Source: Adiantum capillus-veneris (Eukaryota > Streptophyta > Polypodiopsida > Polypodiales > Pteridaceae). From it: a stretch of DNA of 64,000 nucleotides. The notes beneath the pieces are model-generated. The model was given only the letters and a program-made list of their open reading frames with translations. It was not told the DNA's origin and did no database searches. The stretch is taken from NCBI GenBank assembly GCA_014529385.2, contig CM043963.1:93119912-93183911 (forward strand). Reading direction: 5' to 3'. The position numbers were made by a program, and so were the translations under genes. Below, piece after piece: positions 22,309 through 32,879 of this stretch (positions within the stretch are counted from its first letter, which is position 1; the number at the start of each line of letters is the position of its first letter).

Positions 22309-25187
22309 TGATAATAGTTGAAGCACCAAATTAGAAGATCTTAAGCTGCAAGATGAGGAAAAGACATGTATATATTGTATAAAGTGTGTTCTACCTGCCG
22401 CTTCAAGTTTTGCTTTTTATCAACTTTTTAGCAAAATTTTGCTCTTATCATGCATAATAGTGAGCCATATGGACAAATTTTGATGGGAGAGATGCCTAGA
22501 GTGAGAGTATGTACATATGAGTGTGAGGAATAATTTTGGAAATATTTTTGGCCAATTAATAACAATTTTTAGTAATTTGCTTTCTTTTTTAACCTAATAA
22601 TGATAAAAAATTAATAAACAAGCCAGGTTATTTGGATTTGAGTTCTGAAAGCAACACCAAATCTACAAAGCAACAGCTTCAAGCATGTCAAATATGGAAG
22701 GATTTGGTACATATCAAAGTTCAAGCCAACTTACAACGGACCAGAACTACAAAATTAAGGGAAATTAACAACCAGGTGTCTGATTGATGAGCCGTATGAG
22801 GTTTTGGTCCAAAATGGTTTCTAAACATGGATCGTGATCCATGATCCCGTGAAGCAAAATTGTCAAAAGCTGGATGGAAATTGTGTGTACAAGTCAATGA
22901 ATGTGAAATTTTGCAAAATTTCAATGTTTGATCATGTTAAGTTTAGCATTGTCAGAGTTCAAGTGTAGAAATTTTGGTCTTGGGCAAAGTTCCGATGAGA
23001 AAAAGAGTTGGTGAGTTTAAAATATGTAAATGGAAGCAAAACTTGCTTGAAACGGTTGCCAAACTTGTCAAAGAGACTGGAGGGTCCAAACAGACTCAAA
23101 TTAGCGTAAAAGTCAATAGACAACTAGGATTTGGGTACTTCTTCAACTCCAAGTCATCATATTGGAATAGATTGATCATCATCAGGGATCAAAGATGCCA
23201 ACCAAAACCAAATATGGCAAAGTCGGACCAAATTGTGCCATAACTTGGGAAATCGAGAACTTAACACTAGGTTGGTAATGGGACACTTTTATATCCTGGG
23301 ACATTTTTATGTCCTGTTAAGTGACCATTTTCCTTGAATTATGTCAAGAGTTTCAAAATGGATTTTGAGGTGCTATATGTCTAGAAAGTTGTCTCATGAG
23401 CTGAAAAAAACTTGACATTTTTTGGAATGTCAATTCCATCTTTAACATTGTCCTTGCACAACATTTCACAACCTAAACTCTGTGAAAAAATGGGTCCTGT
23501 TTTTGTCTTTTTTCAACTTTTTGCAACTATACCACTCTAGAATTCATGTTTGTGAGGTCTATAATGATAGAGAACTATCTTTAGTAGTCCTCAACATGTC
23601 CTGATGCTTCTAGGGAGGAATAAATGTTAAAGTTGTAAGTTATGACCAAATTACAGAAATTGTCAAATCCTGTTTTTTAGCCAATTTTAGCTCTTCTATG
23701 ATTTTTTTGGTGGCTTTCATGATATCCAAATACAGTTTTGATTTTCTATGTCGCATATTGTAACATAGAGCTAATATTCCTTGAGTTTTGGGGCACCTAA
23801 TACCCTATTTTGCATAGTAGACAACGATGATTGATTTTTTCAATTATAGAAGAAAACGAAACATTCTAGTATATCAAGTATAGCTTTTTCAATATTGCTA
23901 GTTTCTTGTGACAACTACATGCATTTTGTAGGTAGTAACCATATCTAGTCATAAGGATCAAATTTGGCTAGATATTGAATAGTTTCTATGGGATTCTACA
24001 ACTCATAATGTTGAACCCAGTTTTTTCATGTTTGCTGTATTTAGCACTTCATCTTTGTCCCCAAGATTCCCCTTGGTAAAAGATGTATTATTCTTTTGAC
24101 ATGCTCCATGGCTCCTTATGAACCTAAAGGAAAATAGGGAACTAAGAAAAAATGAATATAATATTTGTATTGAGCGTGGCTATAGAAACTTTGATGATAG
24201 GTTTGCAGAATGGTAAAAATTCAACTTTTTTGTACCTATTTCTTTTGGCAAAACAAAAAATAGTGAGTGAGAAGCAATCATATGTTCTGATCACCAACCC
24301 ATTGAAGTTAACTAGGGAATTTATCTCAAGTCCTACAAAAATCCCTAATCTTATTTTTATGCAACAAAACGTAAGAAATGACTGTTTTGATGAAAATGTA
24401 CTGGTCCATCAACTTTGGAGGCTTGGTGTGATCAAAAGATGAGAAATTTTACAAGTTTCTTATTTTTTCCATGTGTAGTAGGCCTTGAACTATAACCTCA
24501 TGAAAGGATTTTACAAAATGACTGGATCTACTATGGTTTTGGAGGTTTTTTTCAAAACCCTGAAAGGAAACTTTTTTGTCCTGTTAGGTTACCAACCTAG
24601 TGTTAAGAAAAACTTGTCCAATTTCGAAAATATCTTCACTAGTGTGTTAGGATATGCTATAGGAACAGGTACCCCAATTCTCACCCAAAAAGGATGCCGA
24701 ATATGGGATCGTGATCCATGACCCCTTGTGAGATTTACAGGCCAAAGTCATGCCATCAGGTCCCAAATGCGCAAAATAGGCCAACCTAAAATTTCAAATC
24801 ATTTGAGCTTCAAAACCCTAGCCAAAATGCCAAATTTCTCCTAGTCTAAGAAATATTTCAAAAAAAAAGAAAAGACATAAATCCTCAATCTAAACTCAAA
24901 AAGATTTGAACCATATCATCCCCTAAGCATGCTCAGTCAGATGGTGTCATCAAAATCTCCATATGTGTTTCAACATGGATCGCGATCCATGTCCCCATGA
25001 GCCAAATCTAACCTATAACCATATGCTCGAGTGCATGTAGTTATCCAAGATGCACTGGTGAAGTTTGGTTGTCTTGATCAAGTTATGCTCATTTTTCATT
25101 TTATGTTCAAGTTTACATTTTTCCCACCTTTCTTAACAATCTTTTGGTCAAATTCAAGAGCTAATCGGGTGATTTTCTAATGCTAGA
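22309..25187. other. AT-rich non-coding stretch, possible LTR start and TIR element
   Basis: No coding similarity. It begins after a polypurine tract, so the first few hundred bases may be an LTR, but I find no right boundary. It contains the inverted-repeat pair 23260-23278 and 24589-24607, and palindromic motif copies at 22826-22843, 24703-24720 and 24974-24991. The short ORFs (22974-23243, 24152-24442) carry no recognised motif. Confidence 0.5.
23260..24607. mobile_element. candidate TIR element, 1.35 kb, non-autonomous
   Basis: CTTAACACTAGGTTGGTAA at 23260-23278 is repeated as its exact reverse complement at 24589-24607, and related sequence (GGGACA/TGTCC phrases) continues inward on both sides. 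The terminal TTAACACTAGG can be read as CACTAGG ends flanked by TTAA, the piggyBac-type target, or as CACTA-like termini. A longer target duplication is not apparent. The interior is AT-rich without transposase. A perfect 19-bp inverted pair 1.3 kb apart is unlikely by chance, but the class is open. Confidence 0.5.
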
Positions 25188-26063
25188 ATGCCTTGCAGAA
25201 GACCAAGAAAGAAATGGGAAGATCCCCCCAACCAAGTGGTGGAAATATCCTCCAATGAAAAAGCTCACATATTAGAGGATGAGCTTGCCAAAATATCAGT
25301 CAACATCTTTATTGGAAGGTTCCAAGTGGCTAATGGTACAAAGGTCAAGACAACCATATTTCCAAAAGAGCTATGTACATTGCATCAACAAAGAGAAGTG
25401 ATAAAGGGATCAAGGTGCTTGCAAATGGATACATTTTTTAGATTACCTCCATGGGGGAAAGATTTCCAAATGGCTCATGAGCTCCAAACATTCTTTTTGG
25501 GAAAGGATTGCAAAGGAAAACATTTAAGTTTTGAATCACCATCAAAAGGTTGATATGGTTTATAAGGTTGATGGTGATTCAAACCTTAAATGTTTTCCTT
25601 ATCTGTCATAGTGGCAGTACCTCAAAAAGGATTGCGAAGGAAAGGAACAAGGTGGATGTTGAGGTTGCTGATGTAGATGATGATGAGGATGATCTGAGCA
25701 AGCCCCTCAAAAAATGCAAAGCAGAAAGAATAAAAAAGATCAAGCAGTACAAAAAGAGGATAGCGGCATATGCAATGGAGCTTGTCGGCACAATGCACTA
25801 GCATATCCACAATGTATTGAAGCGAAAAACTGAATAGAGAGCTCAAGATGATTCTACCCCATTCAAAGCCTTGTAACCTTGTTCTAAAGGAAGTTTCCTG
25901 TATTTTATTCTCATTCCTTAAAGTTGACATGCAAGGCAAAGATCAAGATGAAGGGAAAGATGTAGACAAAGAGGGAACAAATGCAAATGTTGCCATAGTC
26001 TTAAAGCTTGAGAAAAGTGAATTTCTAGCGGAGGAAGAAATTGATGTTGTAGCTGAGGAGTAG
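25188..26063 (+). pseudogene. unknown charged protein, broken by a hairpin
   Basis: Frame 3 from ATG 25188 gives about 110 residues with normal coding composition (PCRRPRKKWEDPPNQVVEIS, GRFQVANGTKVKTTIFPKEL, MDTFFRLPPWGKDFQ). Just after GKDCKGK it is interrupted by an inverted duplication (25515-25598). Beyond it a related GKDCKG/RIAKER phrase resumes in another frame (25620-25801) with an acidic run VDVEVADVDDDEDD and a Lys-rich helix-like tail. Another Asp/Glu/Lys-rich frame runs to 26063 and, beyond a stop, into the insertion at 26182. I recognise no family. It may be a transposon-encoded protein or a decayed host exon. Confidence 0.4.
25515..25598. repeat. 31-bp inverted duplication (hairpin, 22-bp loop)
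   Basis: The left arm 25515-25545 and right arm 25568-25598 are reverse complements with one mismatch. The arm sequence is itself part of the reading frame (KHLSFESPS), so the right arm looks like a template-switch copy of the left. Confidence 0.95.
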
Positions 26064-26173
26064 GAGAGTGTAAATTTTGATGTTGCTCAATTTAGAGTTA
26101 GTACTATCATTGATGAGCCCACATAGAAGGTAGAGTTATCTGAGGCCTCTCTTACTCTTCCAAACCTTCCTTC

Positions 26174-26930
26174 TTTTATATCCCGGGGGATTCACCATGG
26201 AAAACGTATCGCACCACATAAGTGCAAGGGAGGGGGGGTTTTCTACAAGTTACATAAGCGTATAATATGGGTAGGCCCTCAATAATTTATCTCCTAAGCT
26301 TGAAAATAAGGGGGGGGGGGGGTGTGGAGTGAGAAAATGAGAAAATGAGAGGAAGTTTGTGTTTCAAAATCATGGCTTCCCAAAAGAGTCTTCCTTCAAA
26401 CTTGTGAGTCAATAGCTACCAAGATACATGCAAGAACCAATAGTACTTTGTATCAATTGTTTGTTTTGTTATTATAGTTCATTTGTTGAGGGATGAAAGC
26501 GATAAAGAGTTTGTATAGATGCAAATTTACACGGAGAACCTAGCACAACTTTATAGCCAAGTTTTCTTAGTAATTTAGATTGGTCAAAATTGGATGAGTA
26601 GCTAGAGTGCACGCTCGACGGGCACATAGTTTGAAAGTCAAACTAAGACACATTGAGGGTACATCTAGTTATCAACAAAAGTGGATCTTTAGTACATTGC
26701 CAGTCACTATGCTACACGCTCTTTGACTAGTTTTACTTAGTTAGATCATGTGAGACCTAAATTTATATGTAAAATAGAGGTATGATAGTTTTTTGCATTG
26801 ACTTTCGTATAAGCGTAGAAAGGGGGGTCATATTACATAATATGAGTAGTATATAGGGGTTTTATCAAAGTTGTCTGCTCGCAGGTGGCATCCTGTTTTG
26901 TATATAGAGTGAATCCCCCGGGTTTTATAT
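26174..26930. mobile_element. non-autonomous TIR element with 8-bp target duplication
   Basis: The element is 26182-26922 (741 bp). Its ends are 14-bp perfect inverted repeats, CCCGGGGGATTCAC at 26182-26195 and its reverse complement at 26909-26922. The flanks are identical 8-bp direct repeats TTTTATAT at 26174-26181 and 26923-26930. An 8-bp duplication suits the hAT superfamily; a 9-bp reading (including the next C) cannot be excluded. No transposase frame is present. Removing the element and one duplication restores a continuous stretch of the unknown reading frame, supporting a real insertion. It contains a 13-bp G run at 26310-26322. Confidence 0.8.
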
Positions 26931-27218
26931 CAATGGAAAAGGTTATATCCCTCTCCGTGCTTACCATAATATATATGTTTTTCTAGTGATTGGGATTCAT
27001 TGTGTGTACAAATCCTCTTGGTTCATAGCAAGATAACTACACTTACGTCAAAATAAAAGTTATTTTCTATGAGGGATAGTATGATGGGATCTGGTGAAAG
27101 AAGTATTTCATTGAGCCTTTTTTTAAAAATGGCTAATCCATACATTAATTCTGATAGAACGCATAGAGTGGAAGCAATAGAAATTCAAATCATTTGGATT
27201 ATTCATCTATGATAGTAT
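26931..27218. other. unassigned stretch
   Basis: After the insertion the unknown frame can be followed only for about 50 bp (MEKVISLSVLTIIYM). Beyond that nothing is recognised before the copia LTR. Confidence 0.5.
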
Positions 27219-27445
27219 TGTTGGAATTAGGGTTGCAGAGAGACACACACAGCTTGGAGAAGACGAAGGAAGCTCAAGGCACACAATAGAGAGCGTGTTA
27301 CTTAGTGTGCAATGGAAAGATAGATAGCCCTAGAGTGATGGGCGTATATACAATGCACGGGGCAAAAAACCTCCTAAAGAGGGAAAAAATGCCCCGGCGG
27401 TCCTAGTGTGTTTGCACACATCACTACCACATGTATATGGTAACA
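27219..27445 (-). repeat. copia 3' LTR, 227 bp
   Basis: On the minus strand it starts TGTTACCATATACATG and ends CCTAATTCCAACA. A polypurine tract (AAGGGGAATT) precedes it at about 27446-27456. The second family copy at 34801-35027 has the same length and the same TGTTACC...CAACA ends, which fixes both boundaries. Confidence 0.9.
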
Positions 27446-27590
27446 AATTCCCCTTGGAGTGATGCAGTGAACGAGAGCTGACACATGAGTAAAGGGAAGT
27501 GCCATGCCCTAAGGACATGATCAGTTCACAAAGGGGAGTAAGCCCAAAGCTTTGTGGAAAGCTTCACTGGCTTCTCACGAGACAATGCCT

Positions 27591-28603
27591 TTATGAAAAG
27601 ATCTGCAAGGTTGTCGTGTGTTGGCACATAAGCCAAGCTGATCTCTCCTGCTGAGAGCCTCTCCCTGACATAGTGGTAATGCACCTCAATGTGCTTTGTG
27701 GAGCATGAAAAACTGGGTTCCTCGCAACTGCCAATGCACTCAGACTGTTAGTGTAGATAGTGTTGGCAGTGTCCTGTCCAACACCCAAATCAGCCATAAG
27801 GCGTCTGAGCCATACACACTCAACCGTAGCTGTGAAGACTGCCTTGTACTCAGCCTCACAACTCGAAGTGGACACAGTAGGTTGCTTCTTGCTCAACCAT
27901 GATATACATGAACTACCAAGCATGAAACAAAAACCACTTGTGGACACTCGCGTGTCAAAACAACCAGCGCAATCTGAGTCCGAAAAAGCATGTAAGTCTG
28001 GCGGCAATGATCCCCCCTTGGGATAAAACAAGTCAAGATGTAAAATGCCACTAAGGTAGCGGAAAATCCTCTTGACAGCCTACCAATGCTTAGATCTTGG
28101 GCTATGTATAAATCTGCTGACCTATGAGACTGCAAACTGAATATCCGGCCTCGTGTTGCATACATAAATGAGGCATAGAGGATCCCCAGCATCATGTAGA
28201 ATCAACTTTAAACCTGTTTCCATGGGAGTGGCAATAGGTTTGCAATCCTCAAGTCCAAATTTACATAGCAATGTCTCTATGTAACTTTTCTGACACAAGG
28301 CAATACCACCATCACAGTGCTTAAACTGTATACTCAAGTAGTGATGCAACAACCCCAAATCTTTCATCTTGAAAGTAGCATTCAAATCAGCCTTAAATTC
28401 ATCAATATGTCTCTGATTTGGTCCAGTGATCAACAAATCATCGACATAAAGAACCACAATGAGAAGTACGTCACCCTCACGCTTTACATACAATGAGTGT
28501 CAGCTTTCTCATACCAAGCACGAGGAGATTGATTCAACCCATACAAAGCCTTCTTACATCTGCACACTTTGTCCTCTTTTCCTTTTATGAAAAAACCACG
28601 AGG
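27591..28603 (-). pseudogene. copia RT C-terminal half and RNase H
   Basis: From 28603 downward the frame reads PRGFFIKGKEDKVC and ALYGLNQSPRAWYEKAD, then after a frame change LYVDDLLITGPNQ (YVDD catalytic motif near 28455-28430), FKMKDLGLLHHYL and NTRPDIQFAVS, then a break near 28122. The RNase H part follows (28031-27591): DLHAFSDSDCAGC, SWLSKKQPTVSTSSCEAEY with the acidic active-site residues, LSALAVARNPVFHA. The expected VSRFIHSP link between the two is shifted. The RNase H tail is frame-shifted near 27650. Confidence 0.85.
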
Positions 28604-29935
28604 CTACATTACATAAACTTCCTCAAATATGTCACCATTCAAGAAAGCAGTAACAATGTCTGATTGATGTACATCCCAACCAAAATGAGCTACCAATACA
28701 CATAGAAAACGCACAGTAGTCATACGACAAGTGGGAGCAAAAGTCTCTTCATAATCTATGCCTTTTTGTTGTGCATAACCTTTTGCAATAAGTCGAGCCT
28801 TATGGTGATCAATCTCACCCTCTGGCTTGCGTTTCAACTTGTAAACCCACTTCGTACCAATGGCCTTTTTACCAGGAGGCAAATCACATAGAGTCCATGT
28901 GTCATTTTCTATAAGTGCATCATATTCTGATTGCATGGCAGCCACCCAATTTTCTGAATTCTGTGCTTCATCAAAAGATAGAGTCTCCTCAACATCATGT
29001 AAGCTAGACACAACCAAATCATACCAATCTGATGTATAAGATGCATGGCGAGAGCCTGAACGAGTACGACTAGACAAAGGTGCATCCAATTTACTGTCAC
29101 GCAAAGTGTGCACCAGCCATTTTGGCATGCCTCTAGCTTGCTCATTTTCAGCCCTTTCCTCATCAAGTATATCATGTACATCTGCATCAGTAATTAGCTG
29201 ATCTAAAACATTTTTAGAAACCCCCAGAGGCTGTACATTTGCCTCATTGGAACTTGCATTCGTATTTCCACCACTGAAAAGAGACAACAAAATGTCATAA
29301 ATGTCCTGTGAGCTTACATTACTGTCTCTAGTACATGACAGCAAGGGCTGAACAGAATCTTCCACAAACACTATATCCCATGAAACCAGAATACGTTTTG
29401 TTTGCGGATGATACAACCTGTAACCTTTGCTTTCAGCAATATAACCAACAAAAATACATTTGACAGCCTTATCATCCAATTTTTTGCGCTGCACTTGTGG
29501 CACCAAAGCATATGCCAAACAACCAGAAACACGCATGTGCTCAATAGAAGGCTTTCTATCATGCCATGCTTCATATGGAGTAATAGACTGCAAAGCTTTC
29601 GTAGGACACCTGTTAAGTACATAAGTGGCACACATGATGGTCTCAAGCCAAAAAGAATGCGGCAAAGCTTGACTTTTGACCATACATCGTGCCATTTCCG
29701 TCAGTGACCTATTTTTCCTCTCATCAACAACATTTTGCTGAGGTGTATAAGGCACTGTACATTGGTTTTTTATCCCACGACTAGCCAAAAATGCATTAAA
29801 TTCATGAGACATATACTCCCCCCCTCGATCCGAACGGAGGGTGCCCATAGTACATTTCGAGACATTTTCAGCCATAGCCAGAGATTGTTTGAAGCACATA
29901 AAAACTTTGAAATTTTCTTTAGCGGAAATACCCAT
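28604..29935 (-). pseudogene. copia integrase core to RT N-terminus (443-codon open frame)
   Basis: The longest intact frame in the window. It starts within the integrase core. TLRSDRGGEY (near 29840-29810) supplies the second catalytic Asp and QQNVVDERKNRSL the catalytic Glu (QNGVAERKNR is usual). Then come the GCLAYALVP and VFVGY-like C-terminal integrase blocks, a variable linker rich in Asn/Ser, and the RT start: NDTWTLCDLPPGKKAIGTKW, KARLIAKGYAQQKGIDYEET, FAPTCRMTTVR, VHQSDIVTAFLNGDIFEEVY. It ends at a TAG (28604-28606) in place of the Q that usually begins QPRGF, in the same frame. Confidence 0.9.
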
Positions 29936-30546
29936 GCATGCCTGGAGTAATCATCAATGAAAGTCACGAAGTACAGGTAATTACCCAAGGACGGAGGAGT
30001 TTGCATGGGCCCACAAACATCACTATGCACAAGTTGCAACCTGCATGTGGCCCGAATTGAACCATCCTTTGGAAACTTAGAACGCTGCATCTTACCCAAA
30101 ATACAGCCTTCACAAACATGTTTGACAGGTGCTTCAAGAGGCGACAAAGAAGCAACCATATCAGATTTCTGCAAACGCAGAAAACTGGCAAAATTTAGAT
30201 GACCAAAACGTGCATGCCAAAGTTTTGCATCTGAAATAGCCCTTGAATCTGCAATAGCATTTGCGAAATTTTGTCCACACTTGTCATACAAAGTGAGCTT
30301 ATACAGCCCACAACACAAAAGGCCAGATGCAACAATTTCATCACCAAAACTGAGATCATGAACTGTACATGTATCATCCACAAATTTGACTACAAGTCCA
30401 AGTCTAGCTAGAGCGGATACAGACAAGAGATTCTTCTTGATCCTAGGTACATAAAGTGCATCAACAAGTGTGAAAGAACTGCCATTAGCAATAGTAAGCA
30501 CAATCTTTCCAACTCCCTGAACGGATAAGAGGCATTGTTGGCACAA
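29936..30546 (-). pseudogene. copia protease end and integrase N-terminus
   Basis: The frame gives VDALYVPRIKKNLLSVSALA (protease C-terminal block), then the GAG-pre-integrase region LWHARFGHLNFASF with H, H, and CEGCILGKMQRSKFP supplying the zinc CxxC, then VHSDVCGPMQTPPSLGNYLY with the first catalytic Asp and TFIDDYSRHAWVF. It enters from the gag/protease frame by a shift near 30535 and leaves by another near 29925. Confidence 0.9.
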
Positions 30547-31560
30547 GTGACCGAATTCCCATGAGGGACAAACTCAAGAGAGGTAAACAATTCACGATGT
30601 GAGGTAATGTGCTTTGTAGCACCACTGTCGAAATACCACACATGTGAATCTACAGCAACTGACAAGCATGCATCATGGACAACAGGATTGTAAGTGCACT
30701 CTGTGCTAAAACCCCATTCTGCATCAACATCAACATTACAATCTTCTTTCACAGAAGACTCAACAATGGATGCATTTGTAGTGGGACCAGCATTTGCAGT
30801 GGAACCACCCTCTTTTTCCTTAGCCTCTTTGGCCTTCAACTTAGGACACGACTTGATCAAGTGATCATTAGCTTTACAATAATGGTAACGCATCTTCTTT
30901 TTGCCCTTATGACCAGAATTTCCAGACGAATTGCTGCCAGCGGAATCATTAGAAACAGAATTTTTTGCACTTGCAGTAGAACCATAAGAAGTGGCTGCAT
31001 TACTGTTACCACCCTTTCTTTGAGAAGCAATAAAAGCCTGTTCAACTGCACGCTGCCTAGTCCTGTTTTTTCTAGAAAGTGACTCTTGCAACAGCAATGT
31101 GCATAATGCATCAAACTTGACAACTTAAGGATTTCCTTGGGTCATCAGTCTCCAAGTACTAGCAAAAGTATGGTAGGAATTTGGTAAGGCATCAAGAACA
31201 GTATGCACAAGGGAACTTTCTGAAATGACTTCACCTACAGAAATAAGTTGCTTATTGATATCCTTGACACTAGCAAGAAAAGTGTCCATATCATCTTCCT
31301 CATGCATAATCTTCGACTCCATCTCTTTACGCAGCAAAGTAATTTTAGCCTCATTGCGGCTTGCATAAAGACCTGCTAGAATATCCCAAGCCTGTTTTGT
31401 AGATTTTGCTGAACGAATGTGAGGAACAATGGTGCACTTCACAGACAACACAATCAATGCATGCATCCTTAACATCCCAATGAGCTTGTTCTGCCACCGT
31501 AGGCAAAACAACTCTAACAGCTGCAATCCTTGCAAGATCTGCAACATCCTGTAGGCGATG
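30547..31560 (-). pseudogene. copia gag (UBN2) and protease active site
   Basis: 31547-31125 has the gag body: IVPHIRSAKSTKQAWDILAG, LYASRNEAKITLLRKEMES, EEDDMDTFLASVKDIN and VLDALPNSYHTF, typical of the UBN2 copia gag. A TAA at about 31125 separates it from the basic, Ser/Asn/Gly-rich region and nucleocapsid. The zinc knuckle reads YHYCKANDHLIKSC, so the first Cys of CX2CX4HX4C is Tyr. The protease follows: VWYFDSGATKHITSHRELF (DSG near 30625). The N-terminal gag is degraded and there is no start codon in the right frame. Confidence 0.85.
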
Positions 31561-32879
31561 CATTACCTACATCGCCTACATCCTCAGAACTGTGGGGAGA
31601 GATATACGTGTAGAAAGGAGAACCTAGAATTTATAGAGAGAATGAATTTCTAGAGTGAGAGAGATAGGTTTGGTTAGAGAGGGAGATGAAACTAGAGATA
31701 TATGTTGAATTAGAGATGAAAAAACAACAACAAGAAATCAACAAAATATCAAAGTAGAACACATCTTACTTGACAAACCCTTCGGGAGTTATTCACCATT
31801 TTTGATGGAGAGAGAAGAAGAGGGAAGACTTCAAGCCTTGATTGATGCACCAAGTTCAAGTCCTTCTCTGATTAGAGCTTATATTCCAAGGATATCTTAC
31901 AAGAATGGCTAATCTTTCTCTAGGAGCAAGTGTAGGCTTAGGCTTATGTTAATGGCTAAGTACAATTAGGCATCAATCCTCTCACTCCCTCATGAATTCA
32001 TATCATGAATGGATTGAATGGTTTTCAAGGAAGAAGAGGTCCCCTTTTATAGGTGAAGGAAACCCCCAAGGGTTTACACAAGAAGAGAAGAGCCAGTGTG
32101 AATAGAAACTGGCAAGTTTGAAATCAGCTGTCCCTGCATGATGTGGGTAGACTGGGGTCCAGTATTTTGATCATATCTCCTCAACCGTGGCTCCAAATAA
32201 AAAAGTAAAACTAGGGGGAAAAAATTCATCTCATTAGCTACGACCCTCATTTTATATTTGTTTTCCAATTCGGATTGGAACCTTGTGCAAAAAAATCATC
32301 AAAAAGGTACATTTTTGGCAGCAAAAGCCTTCTTGTGGTCCCCTTAGCTTAGACTTTTATTTGATTCCAAAGGACACCTCATGCAATATGAAAGCATGAC
32401 ATTTCTTCTTGACCAAGGTTTGTAAGCATCCTCCTAATAATGCATGAAAATGAGTGCATCTTTGAAAATCATGCAAGCTAGTGTCCCACTAGGATATGAT
32501 TCCTTCCTAGTAGCTATTAAAAATATATATAAGAAATATAAAAAAAATACATAGAATATATATATATATATATATTGGAAATTACTTTAGATATAGGATC
32601 TAACTACTGTGTGAGATAATAATGAGATAGTAAAAAGAAAGAATCAATGCTTTTTGCCCCAAGTTAAAGAGGCGGAGCTATTGGCACTTTTCCCATAGTA
32701 CTTTCTGACGGTAAAGGAAGAATATGTTACCCTTGAGATAAATAATAGGATGAGATAGAAAGATTATTATTATACTTATATATGCATATGTTCATTAAGG
32801 AAATATACTTATGTATCTAAAAAGTTGCAAGATAGATCTTGTAGCATTCGTTCCCACTATGTACGTGTAAAAGCACGAT
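31561..32879. other. unassigned spacer between the two copia copies
   Basis: No coding match. A short inverted repeat GTAGGCGATG / CATCGCCTAC sits at 31551-31560 and 31570-31579 at the broken copia edge. On the minus strand CTATAAAAGGGG near 32043-32055 looks like a TATA box within an LTR-like sequence, so a fragment of an unrelated LTR is possible. A (TA)n run occupies 32557-32575. Confidence 0.5.

Larger units (their letters stand above)
27219..31560 (-). mobile_element. Ty1/copia retrotransposon, 5'-truncated, decayed
   Basis: On the minus strand the order is gag (UBN2 type), zinc knuckle, protease, integrase, RT, RNase H, polypurine tract, 3' LTR: the copia order, with integrase before RT. 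A 227-bp LTR is present only at the 3' end (27219-27445). No matching LTR is found above 31560, so the 5' end was lost. Several frameshifts (near 30535, 29925 and 28500) and stops inactivate it. The same family recurs inverted at 32880-35027. Confidence 0.9.

Noticed and set aside
28604-29935. Possible intact copia protein gene
   Set aside because: The 443-codon frame starts in mid-integrase and ends in mid-RT; it is an open fragment of a polyprotein, not a full gene.
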